Numbered from the stretch's first letter, positions 13,652-23,487 are shown. The stretch is DNA of 64,000 bases from Pelagovum pacificum (GCF_016134045.1 NZ_CP065915.1:2980501-3044500); one strand, 5' to 3'. A program made the numbers and translations. Notes: generated from the letters alone by a model not told the origin.

Positions 13652-14581
13652 ATGACAGGCACCCGATTTACGGCAACCGGTTTCACCCGCTACGGCCTTG
13701 TTCTTGCAGCAGGCCTGACGCTCGTCGGCTGTGGCGAGAACGGTCAGCTGAACATGCCCTTCTTCCCGACGCGCTCGGGCGACAGCCTTGACGGGTCCGC
13801 CTCCAGCGGCTCCGTCCAGCTTGTCGAGCGGGACGTCGAGGCGCCGGAAGTGTTCCAGGTGACGGAAGCCGGCCTCTGGGACGGTCGCCCGTCGCTCGGC
13901 GGGGTCTGGGTCGCGCATCCGGACGTCGACGAGCCGGAACGTGTCATCATCCGCAACCGCAGCAACGGCCAGTTCGTCATCGGTGCGCTGTTCCGGCGTG
14001 AGCGGGACAATCCCGGCCCCGAGCTGCAGATCTCGTCCGACGCCGCCGAGGCTCTCGGCGTGCTGGCGGGCGCTCCGACGGAGCTGAACGTGACCGCGCT
14101 GCGCCGCGAGGAAGGTGCCGGTGGCGCGGATGCCGCGACGCTGAGTGCCGCGCCGTCCGGCGCCGAGGGTGCGCTGGACGCGCCGAGCTCGGTCGAGACG
14201 ATGGCGCTCGACCCGATCGCCAATGCCTCCGCCGCAATCGACGCGGGCGAAGCATCGCAGGCCGGCACGGTCGAAGTCGCCGCGGCACCGCCCGCCCCGG
14301 AACCTGCGCCGCCTGCCCCCGCTCCGGCGCCGGCCACGTCGAGCTCGCTCGAGAAACCCTACATCCAGATCGGCATCTTCTCGATCGAGGAGAACGCCGA
14401 CGGCACCGCCGACCGGATGCGCAACGCCGGCATCGTGCCGACCGTGCTGGCACAGGAAAGCCAGGGCCGCGCCTTCTGGCGCGTGGTCGTCGGACCTGCG
14501 CGCGATACCGCCGAACGCGCGGAGCTGCTCGAAAAAGTGAAGGCACAGGGGTTTGCCGACGCGTATGCCGTGACAAACTGA
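13652..14581 (+). CDS. SPOR-domain lipoprotein
   Basis: This protein of 309 residues begins at the ATG at 13652, with AGGGA about 8 bases upstream. A TTG five codons earlier is less likely. The N-terminus has a signal ending in a lipobox-like LVGC. A long Ala/Pro-rich linker follows, with repeated PAPA units around residues 205 to 230. The last 75 residues form a SPOR domain (YIQIGIFS to the end), which binds denuded glycan strands of peptidoglycan at division sites. The central part holds an RlpA-like region (VWVAHP, RVIIRN). It is followed by a D-Ala-D-Ala carboxypeptidase gene, so both likely act in cell-wall remodelling. Confidence 0.88.
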   Translation: MTGTRFTATGFTRYGLVLAAGLTLVGCGENGQLNMPFFPTRSGDSLDGSASSGSVQLVERDVEAPEVFQVTEAGLWDGRPSLGGVWVAHPDVDEPERVIIRNRSNGQFVIGALFRRERDNPGPELQISSDAAEALGVLAGAPTELNVTALRREEGAGGADAATLSAAPSGAEGALDAPSSVETMALDPIANASAAIDAGEASQAGTVEVAAAPPAPEPAPPAPAPAPATSSSLEKPYIQIGIFSIEENADGTADRMRNAGIVPTVLAQESQGRAFWRVVVGPARDTAERAELLEKVKAQGFADAYAVTN

Positions 14582-14643
14582 GTCCACGCTCGACCGGCCT
14601 GCGGGTCGGCGGACCACCAGATCGAAGGAATGTTGTCCCCGCC

Positions 14644-15840
14644 ATGAGACGTCGTCACGCCGCCCGGTTGTTTCTCTCCCTGCTCCTGATCCTCGGCACC
14701 GGCCTGTCCGCCGTCGCCCAGAGTTTCGATACGCGGGCACGTGCGGCTTACGTCTTCGACCAGACGACGGGAACGGTCCTGCTGGAGAAAGACGCCGACG
14801 TGCCGCTGCCGCCAGCGTCGATGTCCAAGCTGATGACGCTCTACATGGCGTTCGAGGCGATCGCGCAGGGCCGGCTGCAGACGGACGAACGACTGCAGGT
14901 GTCCGAGCACGCGATGTCCTACGGCGGCTCGACCATGTTCCTCGACACGACGGACCGGCCGACGGTGGAAGACCTGCTGCGCGGTATCATCGTGCTGTCG
15001 GGCAACGATGCCTGCGCGGTGATCGCCGAAGCGCTCTCGCCCGACGGGACCGAAGCCGGCTTCGCCCGGCTGATGACCGAGCGTGGCCGTGAGATGGGTC
15101 TCACCAACTCCACCTTCGTGAACTCGAACGGCTGGCCCGCCGCCGGGCACCGCATGTCGGTGCGTGACCTCGGTGTGCTCGCCGACCATATCATCACCGA
15201 CTACCCGACGTTCTACCCGCTGTTCGCCGAACAGGAGTTCGAGTTCGACGGTCGCGCGCCGACGAACACGCGCAACCGCAACCCGCTCCTGTCGCTGAAC
15301 ATCGGCGCGGACGGCCTGAAAACCGGTCACACTGAGGAAGCCGGCTATGGCCTCGTCGGGTCCGCCAAGCAGGGCGACCGCCGGATCATCTTCGTCATTT
15401 CCGGACTGTCCTCGACCGCCGAGCGTGCCGAGGAGAGCGAGCGCATCGTCAACTGGGCATTCCGCCAGTTCGTCCAGCGCGGTGTGACGGAAGCCGGCAC
15501 CCGCATAGCGGAGGCCGAGGTCTGGATGGGTGCGCAATCGACGGTCGGCCTGACGGTGACCGAAGATGTCGAGCTGCTGATGCCGGTCCTCGATCAGGAA
15601 GGCATCACGGCGGAGGTCGTCTACACCGGCCCCCTCGAAGCGCCGATCGAGGAAGGTGCCGAGATCGCCGAGCTGCGCATCACCCGCGAGGGATTGCCGG
15701 ACGTGAACCTGCCACTGGTCGCCGAGTCCGCCGTCGCGCGGGGCGGCTTCGGCCAACGAGTGCGCGCCGCGGCCTTCGTCCTGTTGCACAAGGTCGCGCC
15801 CGAAGCCGACCTCAGCGCTCTGCCCGGTGGCGGAGCCTGA
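14644..15840 (+). CDS. D-alanyl-D-alanine carboxypeptidase (PBP5/DacA type)
   Basis: This 398-residue periplasmic enzyme removes the terminal D-Ala from peptidoglycan side chains. A cleavable signal peptide covers about the first 25 residues. The three active-site motifs of low-molecular-weight penicillin-binding proteins are present: S59-x-x-K62, S119-G-N and K226-T-G. The C-terminal PBP5-type beta domain (about 280 to 375) is kept. A final helical stretch may anchor it to the membrane. It follows the SPOR lipoprotein by 62 bases and overlaps the tmk start by 14 bases, so it leads a long co-transcribed set. Confidence 0.94.
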   Translation: MRRRHAARLFLSLLLILGTGLSAVAQSFDTRARAAYVFDQTTGTVLLEKDADVPLPPASMSKLMTLYMAFEAIAQGRLQTDERLQVSEHAMSYGGSTMFLDTTDRPTVEDLLRGIIVLSGNDACAVIAEALSPDGTEAGFARLMTERGREMGLTNSTFVNSNGWPAAGHRMSVRDLGVLADHIITDYPTFYPLFAEQEFEFDGRAPTNTRNRNPLLSLNIGADGLKTGHTEEAGYGLVGSAKQGDRRIIFVISGLSSTAERAEESERIVNWAFRQFVQRGVTEAGTRIAEAEVWMGAQSTVGLTVTEDVELLMPVLDQEGITAEVVYTGPLEAPIEEGAEIAELRITREGLPDVNLPLVAESAVARGGFGQRVRAAAFVLLHKVAPEADLSALPGGGA

Positions 15841-16459
15841 GCCCCGCGCCCCGGGCGAGCGCGGGCGCTTCATCACCTTCGAAGGGATCGACGGCAGCGG
15901 AAAGTCGACGCAGGCCCGCCGGCTGGCCGCGTCCATGCCCGACGCGCTGCTGACACGGGAGCCGGGCGGGAGCGCCGGCGCGGAGGAAATCCGCGAGCTG
16001 GTGCTGACCGGCGATCCGGGCCGCTGGTCGCCTGAGACGGAGCTGCTTCTGTTCACCGCCGCTCGGCGGGACCATCTCGAGAAGACAATTCGCCCTGCCC
16101 TCGCAGACGGACGGACCGTGGTCTGCGACCGCTTCGCCGACAGCACCCGGATTTACCAGGGCGCCACGCGCGGCAATCTCCGTGCGAAGGTGGACCAGCT
16201 TCATGCGCTGATGATCGGGACTGAGCCCGACCTGACCTTCATCATCGACATGGACCCCGCGACCGCACTCGCCCGCGGGATCGCGCGTCCCGACGCCGAG
16301 AGCCGGTTCGAGGAGTTCGGCCTCGACCTCCAGACCCGCGTACGAGAGGGGTTTCTGGAGCTGGCGGAGCAGTTCTCTGACCGGTGCATCGTCATTGATG
16401 GCGGGCGGGACGAGGATAGCGTGGCAGAGGATATCGCCGCGCGGCTCGCCAGCCGCTGA
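15827..16459 (+). CDS. tmk: Thymidylate kinase
   Basis: Tmk phosphorylates dTMP to dTDP. The 210 residues show the P-loop GIDGSGKST (20 to 28), the substrate motif REPGG near 44, and the DRF segment with the lid region typical of this family. The start is a GTG at 15827 that overlaps the end of the carboxypeptidase gene. The first 13 residues form a flexible, proline-rich extension. It sits directly ahead of holB, an arrangement conserved in many alphaproteobacteria. Confidence 0.95.
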   Translation: MAEPEPRAPGERGRFITFEGIDGSGKSTQARRLAASMPDALLTREPGGSAGAEEIRELVLTGDPGRWSPETELLLFTAARRDHLEKTIRPALADGRTVVCDRFADSTRIYQGATRGNLRAKVDQLHALMIGTEPDLTFIIDMDPATALARGIARPDAESRFEEFGLDLQTRVREGFLELAEQFSDRCIVIDGGRDEDSVAEDIAARLASR

Positions 16460-16532
16460 CCGAGGGGGCTTTCCCGAAAAGCGCCCCCACAGCCCGATTG
16501 CACTTCCCCGGCCAAGGCGCGACAACCGATCC

Positions 16533-17675
16533 ATGAGCGACGCCGCGACCCTCCCAGAACCCGACCGCATCGAAGGCGCGCCGCATCCGCGTGAGACGCC
16601 CGAACTCTTCGGTCAGGCCGCGGCCGAGGCCGACTTCCTCGCCGCCTATGGGTCTGGTCGGTTGCATTCGGGATGGCTGCTGACCGGGCCCCACGGCGTG
16701 GGGAAAGCGACGCTGGCATGGAAGATCGCCGCCTTTCTGCTGGCAGAACCAGCGGATACGGGCAGCGGCCTCTTCGGTGCGCCGCCGGTGCCGGACCGGC
16801 TGGGACTGCCGGACGACCACCCCGACATGCGCCTGATCCTCGCCGGGGCGCACCCTCGCCTGCATTTGGTGCGCCGGGGTCCGAACGATCGGGGCGACCA
16901 GCTGTCAGCCGAGATCCGTGCCGACACCGTGCGGGGCATGAAGCGGTTCTTCCAACTCTCTGCGACCGATGGTGGACGGCGCGTCGTGATCGTCGACGCG
17001 GCGGACGAAATGAACGTCACCGCCGCGAACTCGCTCCTGAAGGAGCTCGAAGAGCCGCCGGCGCGCACGACGATCCTGCTCGTCTCGCACCAGCCCTCGC
17101 GCCTGCTCCCGACGATCCGCTCGCGTTGCCGCGAACTCCGCCTCTCGCCGCTCTCGCCAGAGGACATGGCCAGCGCCCTTGCGCAGGCCGGCGTCGAGAC
17201 GGAGGAGACGGCCGCCCTCGCCGCTCTCGCCGGCGGGTCGGTCGGTGAGGCGATCCGGCTGGTTCGGCAGGACGGGCTCGCCCGCTACGCCGAGCTTGTG
17301 GAGCTGTTCTCCACCCTGCCGCAGTTCGACCGGGCGCGGGCGCTGAAGCTTGCGGACGGCTGTGTCGGCAAGGCCAATGCCCTTCGGTTCGAAATGACTC
17401 TCGACCTGATCGACCTGTTCATCGCCCGTGCTGCCCGGACCGGCGTTGCGGGAGAGCCGGCGCTCCAGGGCGCATCGGGAGAAGCACGCCTGCTCACACG
17501 CCTCAGCCCGGACGCGCGCGCGGCCCGGGGATGGGCCACCCTGTCGCAGGAGCTGACGGACCGGTCCCGACATGGCCGGGCGGTCAACCTTGACCCTGCC
17601 AGCCTGATCCTCGATATGGTCTTCAAGATCGAAGACATGGCGCGCGAAACAGCCGCCACCGAGGCCAGGGCATGA
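16533..17675 (+). CDS. holB: DNA polymerase III subunit delta'
   Basis: Delta' is a rigid part of the clamp loader that places the sliding clamp on DNA. The ATG at 16533 gives 380 residues, and longer in-frame starts reach back into the tmk region without ribosome binding sites. The AAA+ fold is visible, with a P-loop-like GPHGVGK at 52 to 58 and a sensor region TTILLVSHQPSRLLPTIRSR near 195 to 210. A C-terminal helical collar domain follows. It overlaps tatD by 4 bases, in the usual tmk / holB / tatD order. Confidence 0.94.
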   Translation: MSDAATLPEPDRIEGAPHPRETPELFGQAAAEADFLAAYGSGRLHSGWLLTGPHGVGKATLAWKIAAFLLAEPADTGSGLFGAPPVPDRLGLPDDHPDMRLILAGAHPRLHLVRRGPNDRGDQLSAEIRADTVRGMKRFFQLSATDGGRRVVIVDAADEMNVTAANSLLKELEEPPARTTILLVSHQPSRLLPTIRSRCRELRLSPLSPEDMASALAQAGVETEETAALAALAGGSVGEAIRLVRQDGLARYAELVELFSTLPQFDRARALKLADGCVGKANALRFEMTLDLIDLFIARAARTGVAGEPALQGASGEARLLTRLSPDARAARGWATLSQELTDRSRHGRAVNLDPASLILDMVFKIEDMARETAATEARA

Positions 17676-18484
17676 GCACCCAGACACCGCCAGAGATCGT
17701 CGACAGCCACTGCCATCTCGACTTCCCCGACTTCGAGGGGGAGCGCGAGGCAATCATCGCGCGCGCCGCCGAGGCGGGCGTGACGCGGATGGTGACGATC
17801 TGCACCCGGCTTCGGCAGGAACCGCAGGTCCGCGCCATCGCGGAAGCGAACGACGCGGTCTTCTACGCCGCCGGCACGCACCCGATGAGCGCCGCGGAAG
17901 AGCCGCTCGCCACGGTGGATGAACTGGTGAGCCTCGCCAAACATCCGAAGTTCGTGGGGATCGGAGAGACGGGGCTCGATTACCACTACACCGCGGAGAG
18001 CGCGGAGATTCAGAAGGACTCTCTGCGTATCCATATCGACGCCGCGCGCGAGACCGGACTGCCCCTCATCATCCATGCCCGCGACGCGGACGAGGACATG
18101 GCGCGCATCCTCCGCGAGGGCTACGAGAACGGCCCCTATGCCTGCGTGATGCACTGCTTCTCCTCCGGGGCCGATCTGGCCAAGGCGGCGCTGGAACTTG
18201 GCTTCTACCTCTCGATGTCGGGCATCGCGGCCTTCCCGCGCTCGACGGAGTTGCGGGAGATTTTCGCCGCCGCCCCCGTCGACCGCATCCTCGTCGAGAC
18301 GGACAGCCCCTACCTCGCCCCGCCGCCTCACCGCGGCAAGCGCAACGAACCCGCCTACTCCGCCCATACTGCGGCTATCGGCGCAGAGGTGTTCGGCCTC
18401 GATTACCCGGACTTCGCGCGCCAGACCTCCGAGAATTTCGACCGCCTGTTCAGCAAGGCCGCGGCCTGGAGCGGGACCGCCTGA
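17672..18484 (+). CDS. TatD-family metal-dependent DNase/hydrolase
   Basis: This 270-residue protein has the amidohydrolase TIM-barrel of the TatD/YcfH family. The metal ligands are seen at His13 and His15 (DSHCHLD), in the GLDYHY segment near 105, at HARDAD and MHCFSS, and in LVETDSPYL near residue 205. The family repairs DNA or cuts D-aminoacyl and nucleic acid bonds. The exact substrate is uncertain. It overlaps both neighbours by a few bases. Confidence 0.93.
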   Translation: MSTQTPPEIVDSHCHLDFPDFEGEREAIIARAAEAGVTRMVTICTRLRQEPQVRAIAEANDAVFYAAGTHPMSAAEEPLATVDELVSLAKHPKFVGIGETGLDYHYTAESAEIQKDSLRIHIDAARETGLPLIIHARDADEDMARILREGYENGPYACVMHCFSSGADLAKAALELGFYLSMSGIAAFPRSTELREIFAAAPVDRILVETDSPYLAPPPHRGKRNEPAYSAHTAAIGAEVFGLDYPDFARQTSENFDRLFSKAAAWSGTA

Positions 18485-19287
18485 TGGCGAAGATGAGCGT
18501 CCGCATCCTTGGCTGTGGCTCTTCCGGGGGTGTGCCGAGGCTTGGCGGTCACTGGGGCGACTGCGACCCGAACAATCCCAGGAACCGACGGACACGCTGT
18601 TCGCTTCTGGTCACGCGGGAGAGCGACGAAGGCGTGACCCGCGTCCTGATCGACACGCCGCCTGATATGCGCAACCAGTTGCTCGACGCCGGCGTCGGAC
18701 GGCTCGATGCCGTGATCTACACGCACGCCCACGCGGACCATGTTCACGGGCTCGACGACCTTCGTCAGATCGTCTTCAACACCAAGGTGCGGCTGCCCGT
18801 CTGGGCTGACGGCGCTACATCCGACGCCCTTCTGTCGCGCTTCGGCTATGCCTTCGCGGCGCCCGAGGGCTCGCCCTACCCGCCCATTCTCGACCTGCAC
18901 CATATCGACGGGCCGGTGACGATCAACGGCGCGGGGGGAGCGCTGACCTTCGATCCGTTCGAGGTCGGTCACGGCTCCATCGATGCACTCGGCTTCCGTT
19001 TCGACGGCGTGGCCTACCTGCCGGACGTCGCCGAGATCCCGGACGAGAGCTGGCCGAAGCTGAAGGACCTCGACTGCTGGATCGTCGACGCGTTGCGGCG
19101 TGAGCCCCATCCGACGCACGCCCATCTCGACCGGGCGCTCGACTGGATCGCGCAGGTTTCGCCCAGACAGGGTGTGCTGACGAACATGCACATCGACCTC
19201 GACTACGAGACGGTCGCAGCCGAGACACCAGATCACATCCAGCCCGCCTATGACGGGCTGACGCTCGAGTTCGAGGTGGCTGACTAG
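18484..19287 (+). CDS. MBL-fold metallohydrolase (PhnP-like)
   Basis: This 267-residue protein has the metallo-beta-lactamase motif HAHADH at 81 to 86, an N-terminal GCGSSGGVPRLGG glycine-rich loop, and further metal ligands (EVGHG near 163 and NMHIDLDY near the end). It resembles PhnP-type cyclic phosphodiesterases and the MBL proteins that follow tatD in many alphaproteobacteria. The start directly abuts the tatD stop. The in vivo substrate is unknown. Confidence 0.9.
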   Translation: MAKMSVRILGCGSSGGVPRLGGHWGDCDPNNPRNRRTRCSLLVTRESDEGVTRVLIDTPPDMRNQLLDAGVGRLDAVIYTHAHADHVHGLDDLRQIVFNTKVRLPVWADGATSDALLSRFGYAFAAPEGSPYPPILDLHHIDGPVTINGAGGALTFDPFEVGHGSIDALGFRFDGVAYLPDVAEIPDESWPKLKDLDCWIVDALRREPHPTHAHLDRALDWIAQVSPRQGVLTNMHIDLDYETVAAETPDHIQPAYDGLTLEFEVAD

Positions 19288-20217
19288 GTGGCCGCGCTTC
19301 TCAACGTCATCCTGCCGGTCTTCCTTGTCATCGGGTTCGGCTACGTGGCGGTCTGGCGCGGTTACTTCACGGATCAGGGTGTCGACGGGCTGATGAAGTT
19401 CAGCCAGAACTTCGCCATCCCCTGCCTGCTGTTCCGGGCGATCTCGACCCTCGACCTTGGCCAGAGCTTCGCCGTTCCGCTGCTGGTGAGCTTCTACGCG
19501 GGCGCGGTCGCCGGCTTCGTCTTCGGCATCCTCGGTGGGCGCTTCCTGTTCGGACGGCCGTGGGAGGACAGCGTCGCCTTTGGCTTCACGGGCATGTTCT
19601 CGAACTCCGTGCTGCTCGGCCTGCCGATCATGGAGCGGGCCTACGGGGCTGAGTCCCTCGCCAACAACTTCGCCATCATCGCGATACATGCGCCCTTCTG
19701 CTACTTCGTCGGCATGACGGTCATGGAGATCGTCCGGTCACGCGGGGCACCGGCACGACACCTGCCGATGAAGGTCCTGAGGGCGATGTTCTCCAACGCG
19801 CTGATCGTCGGGATCGCGCTCGGCTTCGTGGTGAACCTCGGAAATATCCCACTGCCCGACGTTTTCCTCGACGCGGTGGACCTGATGGTTCGGGCCTCGC
19901 TGCCGACGGCGCTGTTCGGGCTGGGCGGCGTGCTCTACCGATACCGGCCCGCCGGGGATATGCGCGCGATCCTGTTCGTTTGCTCATTGAGCCTGATCCT
20001 GCACCCGGCGATCGCCTACCTGATCGGGACCTGGTGGGGACTGGACGACGGGGCCCTGCGCTCGATGGTGGTGACGGCATCGATGGCGCCCGGGGTGAAC
20101 ACGTACCTGTTCGCCAACATCTACGGGGTGAGCCGGAGGGTCGCGGCGTCCGGGGTGCTGATCGGCACGGCGCTGTCGATCCTGACCGTCTGGTGCTGGC
20201 TGGCGGTGTTGCCGTAG
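19288..20217 (+). CDS. AEC-family transporter
   Basis: A GTG start immediately after the previous stop gives a 309-residue membrane protein with about ten hydrophobic segments, matching the auxin efflux carrier (AEC) family. The conserved QNFAIPCLLFRA phrase and an NSVLLGLPI helix-breaking motif are visible. AEC proteins export organic acids or auxin-like compounds. The substrate here is unknown. It ends the operon that began at 13.6 kb. Confidence 0.9.
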   Translation: MAALLNVILPVFLVIGFGYVAVWRGYFTDQGVDGLMKFSQNFAIPCLLFRAISTLDLGQSFAVPLLVSFYAGAVAGFVFGILGGRFLFGRPWEDSVAFGFTGMFSNSVLLGLPIMERAYGAESLANNFAIIAIHAPFCYFVGMTVMEIVRSRGAPARHLPMKVLRAMFSNALIVGIALGFVVNLGNIPLPDVFLDAVDLMVRASLPTALFGLGGVLYRYRPAGDMRAILFVCSLSLILHPAIAYLIGTWWGLDDGALRSMVVTASMAPGVNTYLFANIYGVSRRVAASGVLIGTALSILTVWCWLAVLP

Positions 20218-20368
20218 GCGCGCCCGAAATTGGGACGATTGTCCAGGCTTCGATCACGACCGCCGACCCGCATTAATGATTTCTCAAGACAGCCCCTGTT
20301 ATCAAATTTTCGGCGAAAATTTGGGGTCGTCGGTCCCCATGTGGGATTGGTCGGCCCTATATGAAAAT

Positions 20369-20393
20369 GGCCGGCTGGGTCTCCCCGCCGGCC
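20369..20393 (-). terminator. Rho-independent terminator of the ABC importer operon
   Basis: GGCCGGC (20369-20375) and GCCGGCC (20387-20393) pair around an 11-base loop. Read on the minus strand, the stem is followed by ATTTTCAT. It lies 28 bases beyond the stop of the last permease gene. It could also help stop transcripts coming from the AEC gene on the other strand. Confidence 0.7.
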
Positions 20394-20420
20394 AATTCAT
20401 CGTCGTTCCGCGTCGGTCGG

Positions 20421-21653
20421 TCAGCCCGGGCTCAGGCCCCGCAGCCGCTCGGACCGGCGGCGCAGCAGCTCCACCGTCGTCAGCAGGATGATCGAGAAGG
20501 TCACGAGGATCGTCGCAACGGCGAGGATCGTCGGCGAGATCTGCTCGCGCAGACCGATGAACATCTGCCACGGCAAGGTCTTCTGTGCGGCCGCACCGAC
20601 GAACAGCACGACGACCACTTCGTCAAACGAGGTGATGAATGCGAACAGGCCGCCCGAGATCACACCCGGCAGGATCAGAGGCATCTGCACGGAGAAGAAG
20701 GTCTTCACCGGCCCCGCGCCGAGGTTCGCCGATGCTCGGGTCAGCGACCGGTCGAAACCGACCAGCGTGGCCGTCACCGTGATGATGACGAACGGAATGC
20801 CAAGCGCGGCGTGCGCGAGGATGACCTTGATATAGCCCGACAGCGTCTGACTGAACCCGAGGTTCTCTTCCAGCCAGTTCCCCATCGCCGAATAAAAGAA
20901 GAACATGCCGGTGGCCGAGATGATGAGTGGCACGATCATCGGCGAGATCAGGATCGCCATGATCGCCTGCCGGCCGGGCACGTGGCTCTGGCTCAGGCCG
21001 ATGGCGGCGAGCGTGCCGAGCGAAACCGCAATGATCGTCGCAAAGGGCGCGATGATCAGCGAGTTGCGCATGGCCAGCTGCCAGTCGCTGTTGTTGAAGA
21101 AGTCCCGGTAGTGGCGGAGCGAATAGCCCTCCGGATCGAAGTTCAGCATCTCCGGCGTGAAGGTGAAGAAGTTCTCCGCGTTGAAGGAGAGCGGGATCAC
21201 CACGAGGATCGGGGCGATCAGGAAGAAGAAGATCAGCCCGCAGATGAACCGGAACGCATTGTGCCAGAGCACCTGGCCCGAGGTCGAGTAGGGCGGAACG
21301 CCGGCGCGGTATTCGCCCGTGGTCAGCCAGAATGCGACCCAAGTCAGGACCGCGCCGATCAGCAGGCCGCTGACGAGGCCGGCGAACATGCCGACGATCA
21401 GACCCGCGACGCCGCAGAACGCGATGCCAGCCAAGCGGCCCTGTGTCCGCTTGCCCTCGAAGAAGGTTCCGGCCGCGTAGGCGAAGCCGGCCCCGACGAT
21501 CGCGCCGAGGATCAGGCCAAGTAGCCCGCTCCCCGCGGCGTTTCCTGCGACGTAGCCGAGGATCGCCCCGAGCGCGCCGGTGATCGGCATTGCGAAGCTG
21601 TAGAGGCTCCGGTCGTCCTTGACCATGTTGGCCGGATTGGTGACGTCGGCCAT
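20421..21653 (-). CDS. ABC transporter permease (PotC-like) with N-terminal membrane extension
   Basis: This is the second permease of a polyamine/solute-type ABC importer. The C-terminal 275 residues have the usual six-helix fold with the EAA-type loop (GAGPVKTFFSVQMPLILPG near 335). The N-terminal 135 residues are unusual. They contain four glycine-rich hydrophobic segments resembling a glycine zipper (GAILGYVAGNAAGSG and similar). A typical PotC has about 265 residues against 410 here. The start is an ATG at 21653, three bases after the potB-like stop. It is the last gene of the operon. Confidence 0.9.
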   Translation of the reverse strand: MADVTNPANMVKDDRSLYSFAMPITGALGAILGYVAGNAAGSGLLGLILGAIVGAGFAYAAGTFFEGKRTQGRLAGIAFCGVAGLIVGMFAGLVSGLLIGAVLTWVAFWLTTGEYRAGVPPYSTSGQVLWHNAFRFICGLIFFFLIAPILVVIPLSFNAENFFTFTPEMLNFDPEGYSLRHYRDFFNNSDWQLAMRNSLIIAPFATIIAVSLGTLAAIGLSQSHVPGRQAIMAILISPMIVPLIISATGMFFFYSAMGNWLEENLGFSQTLSGYIKVILAHAALGIPFVIITVTATLVGFDRSLTRASANLGAGPVKTFFSVQMPLILPGVISGGLFAFITSFDEVVVVLFVGAAAQKTLPWQMFIGLREQISPTILAVATILVTFSIILLTTVELLRRRSERLRGLSPG

Positions 21654-21656
21654 GGC

Positions 21657-23372
21657 TCAGCCCCCGAGTTTGACGTTGTCGATGCCCACGATCCGGTCGT
21701 AGAGCCAGTAAAGCAGCAAGACCACCGCGAGCAGGATCGACCCGAGCGCGGCCGCGAGGCCCCAGTTCAGCGAGGTCGAGATGTGGTAGGCGATCCGGTT
21801 CGAGATGAAGACACCCTTGGTGCCCCCGACGATCTCGGGCGTAATGTAGTAGCCGATCGCCATGATGAAGACGAGGATCGACCCCGCGCCGATGCCGGGT
21901 ACGGACTGCGGGAAATAGACCCGCCAGAACGCGGTCCAGTTGGTGGCGCCCAGCGACTTCGCCGCCCGCAGGTAGCTCGGCGGAATGGTCTTCATCACCG
22001 AGTAGAGCGGCAGGATCATGAAGGGCAGCAGGATGTGCGTCATCGCGATGATCGTGCCCGTCTGGTTGTTGATCATCACCAGCCGGTTGGCGTCGGAAAT
22101 CAGCCCCATCCAGACCAGCAGGTCGTTGATGACCCCCTGCTGTTGCAGCAGGACTTTCCATGCCGAGGTCCGCACCAGAAGTGAGGTCCAGAACGGCAGC
22201 AGGACGAGGATCATCAGGACGTTCGCAGAGCGAAGCGGCAGGTTGGCGAGCAGCCACGCGATCGGATAGCCGAGCGCGATACAGCTGAAGGTGATCGCCA
22301 TCGACATGACCAGCGTCCGGATGAACAGCGTCTGATAGACGGACTCGTTGTCCGGAACGGCTTGAACGCCTTCGGGTGTCAGCCGGTGGTCGGTCGCCGC
22401 GACGAAGTAGCCCGAGGTGTAATCAGAGGAGAACGCGTCGATGATCGCCCAGACGCTCGGGTCCATCCAGTCCTCGTCGATTTCCTCGAACGCGGCCTGA
22501 TAGTCGAACGGCTCCAGACCTTCGGCGACCCCTGCCGCGTCCTCCAGAAGCGAGGCGCTCTCACCCGAGAAGGACGAGACGAGATCGGGGTTCGCGGCAA
22601 GGTCTTCGTAGAGAGAGAGATAGACGATGTTCCACGGCTCTTCGTCGGAGGGGCTGTCCTCGTCCTCGGAGCGGATCACGCGGGCGAACTCGCCGTACAT
22701 GTCCGAAGTACGCGGGAGGGCATCCTCGACACCGTCTGCGAACTTGAAGCGGGGCGGCAGCTCGTCGAAGCCGCGGCCGACCTCTTCACCACGCGCGACC
22801 CAGTCGGCGTTCGCGGTCTGCCAGTCTTCACTGTCGAACAGGCTGACCCAGGTGGCCGGCTCTTCCCACAGCTCGTTGGCCTCGACAAAGGCGTCGGTGT
22901 AGCCCTCGCCGAAGTCCTCGACATCGCGACCGGCCTGCCGGAAGAGCGAGGACATCCCCGTGCTCTCGTAATTCAGTCGGGTACCGACGCGCGTGTGGTT
23001 GCGCATCTCGGAAGCGACGACGAGGTCACGCGTCATCGCTGAATAGGTCGCCGCAGAAGGCAGTTCGCCGCTCTGGCTGTCCCAGTCGTCCAGTGTCTGG
23101 ATCGTGCGGGGCAGCGTCTCGCCGACGATCTGGTTCTCGACGGAGCGGAACAGCATCTGCGCGATCGGCACCACGAAGGTAATCATGATGAACAGCAGCA
23201 GCGGCGCGACCAGCATCAGCGCGCGGATCTTCTGCCGCCGCAGCGCACGGTTCAGGGATTGCTTCAGAGGCGTGCCGTCGGCGGCAAGCATCGGGCCGCT
23301 GGAGTCGCTGTCGGCGATACGGAGCCCGTCGTCCGGTGTCGGCGCTACAGTGCCTGTGGTCGCATCGGTCAT
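21657..23372 (-). CDS. ABC transporter permease (PotB-like) with large periplasmic insert
   Basis: This first permease has 571 residues where PotB usually has about 280. The first membrane segment is near 50 to 75, and the remaining five start near 352. Between them lies an acidic, Asp/Glu-rich, soluble segment of about 265 residues that must face the periplasm. The EAA loop (YLRAAKSLGATNWTAFWRVY) lies near 470. It starts at an ATG with GAGAGCAC upstream and is followed by the second permease with a 3-base gap. The insert may contact the binding protein. Confidence 0.9.
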   Translation of the reverse strand: MTDATTGTVAPTPDDGLRIADSDSSGPMLAADGTPLKQSLNRALRRQKIRALMLVAPLLLFIMITFVVPIAQMLFRSVENQIVGETLPRTIQTLDDWDSQSGELPSAATYSAMTRDLVVASEMRNHTRVGTRLNYESTGMSSLFRQAGRDVEDFGEGYTDAFVEANELWEEPATWVSLFDSEDWQTANADWVARGEEVGRGFDELPPRFKFADGVEDALPRTSDMYGEFARVIRSEDEDSPSDEEPWNIVYLSLYEDLAANPDLVSSFSGESASLLEDAAGVAEGLEPFDYQAAFEEIDEDWMDPSVWAIIDAFSSDYTSGYFVAATDHRLTPEGVQAVPDNESVYQTLFIRTLVMSMAITFSCIALGYPIAWLLANLPLRSANVLMILVLLPFWTSLLVRTSAWKVLLQQQGVINDLLVWMGLISDANRLVMINNQTGTIIAMTHILLPFMILPLYSVMKTIPPSYLRAAKSLGATNWTAFWRVYFPQSVPGIGAGSILVFIMAIGYYITPEIVGGTKGVFISNRIAYHISTSLNWGLAAALGSILLAVVLLLYWLYDRIVGIDNVKLGG

Positions 23373-23487
23373 GTGCTCTCTTTCAACTTCGGTCCACGCG
23401 GCTTTGGCGCGGTGTCATCTGTTGCGGCCCTGACGGTCCTCGCGGAGCGGAACGGCGGCATCACCGCCGCTCGGCACCGCGGTCGGC

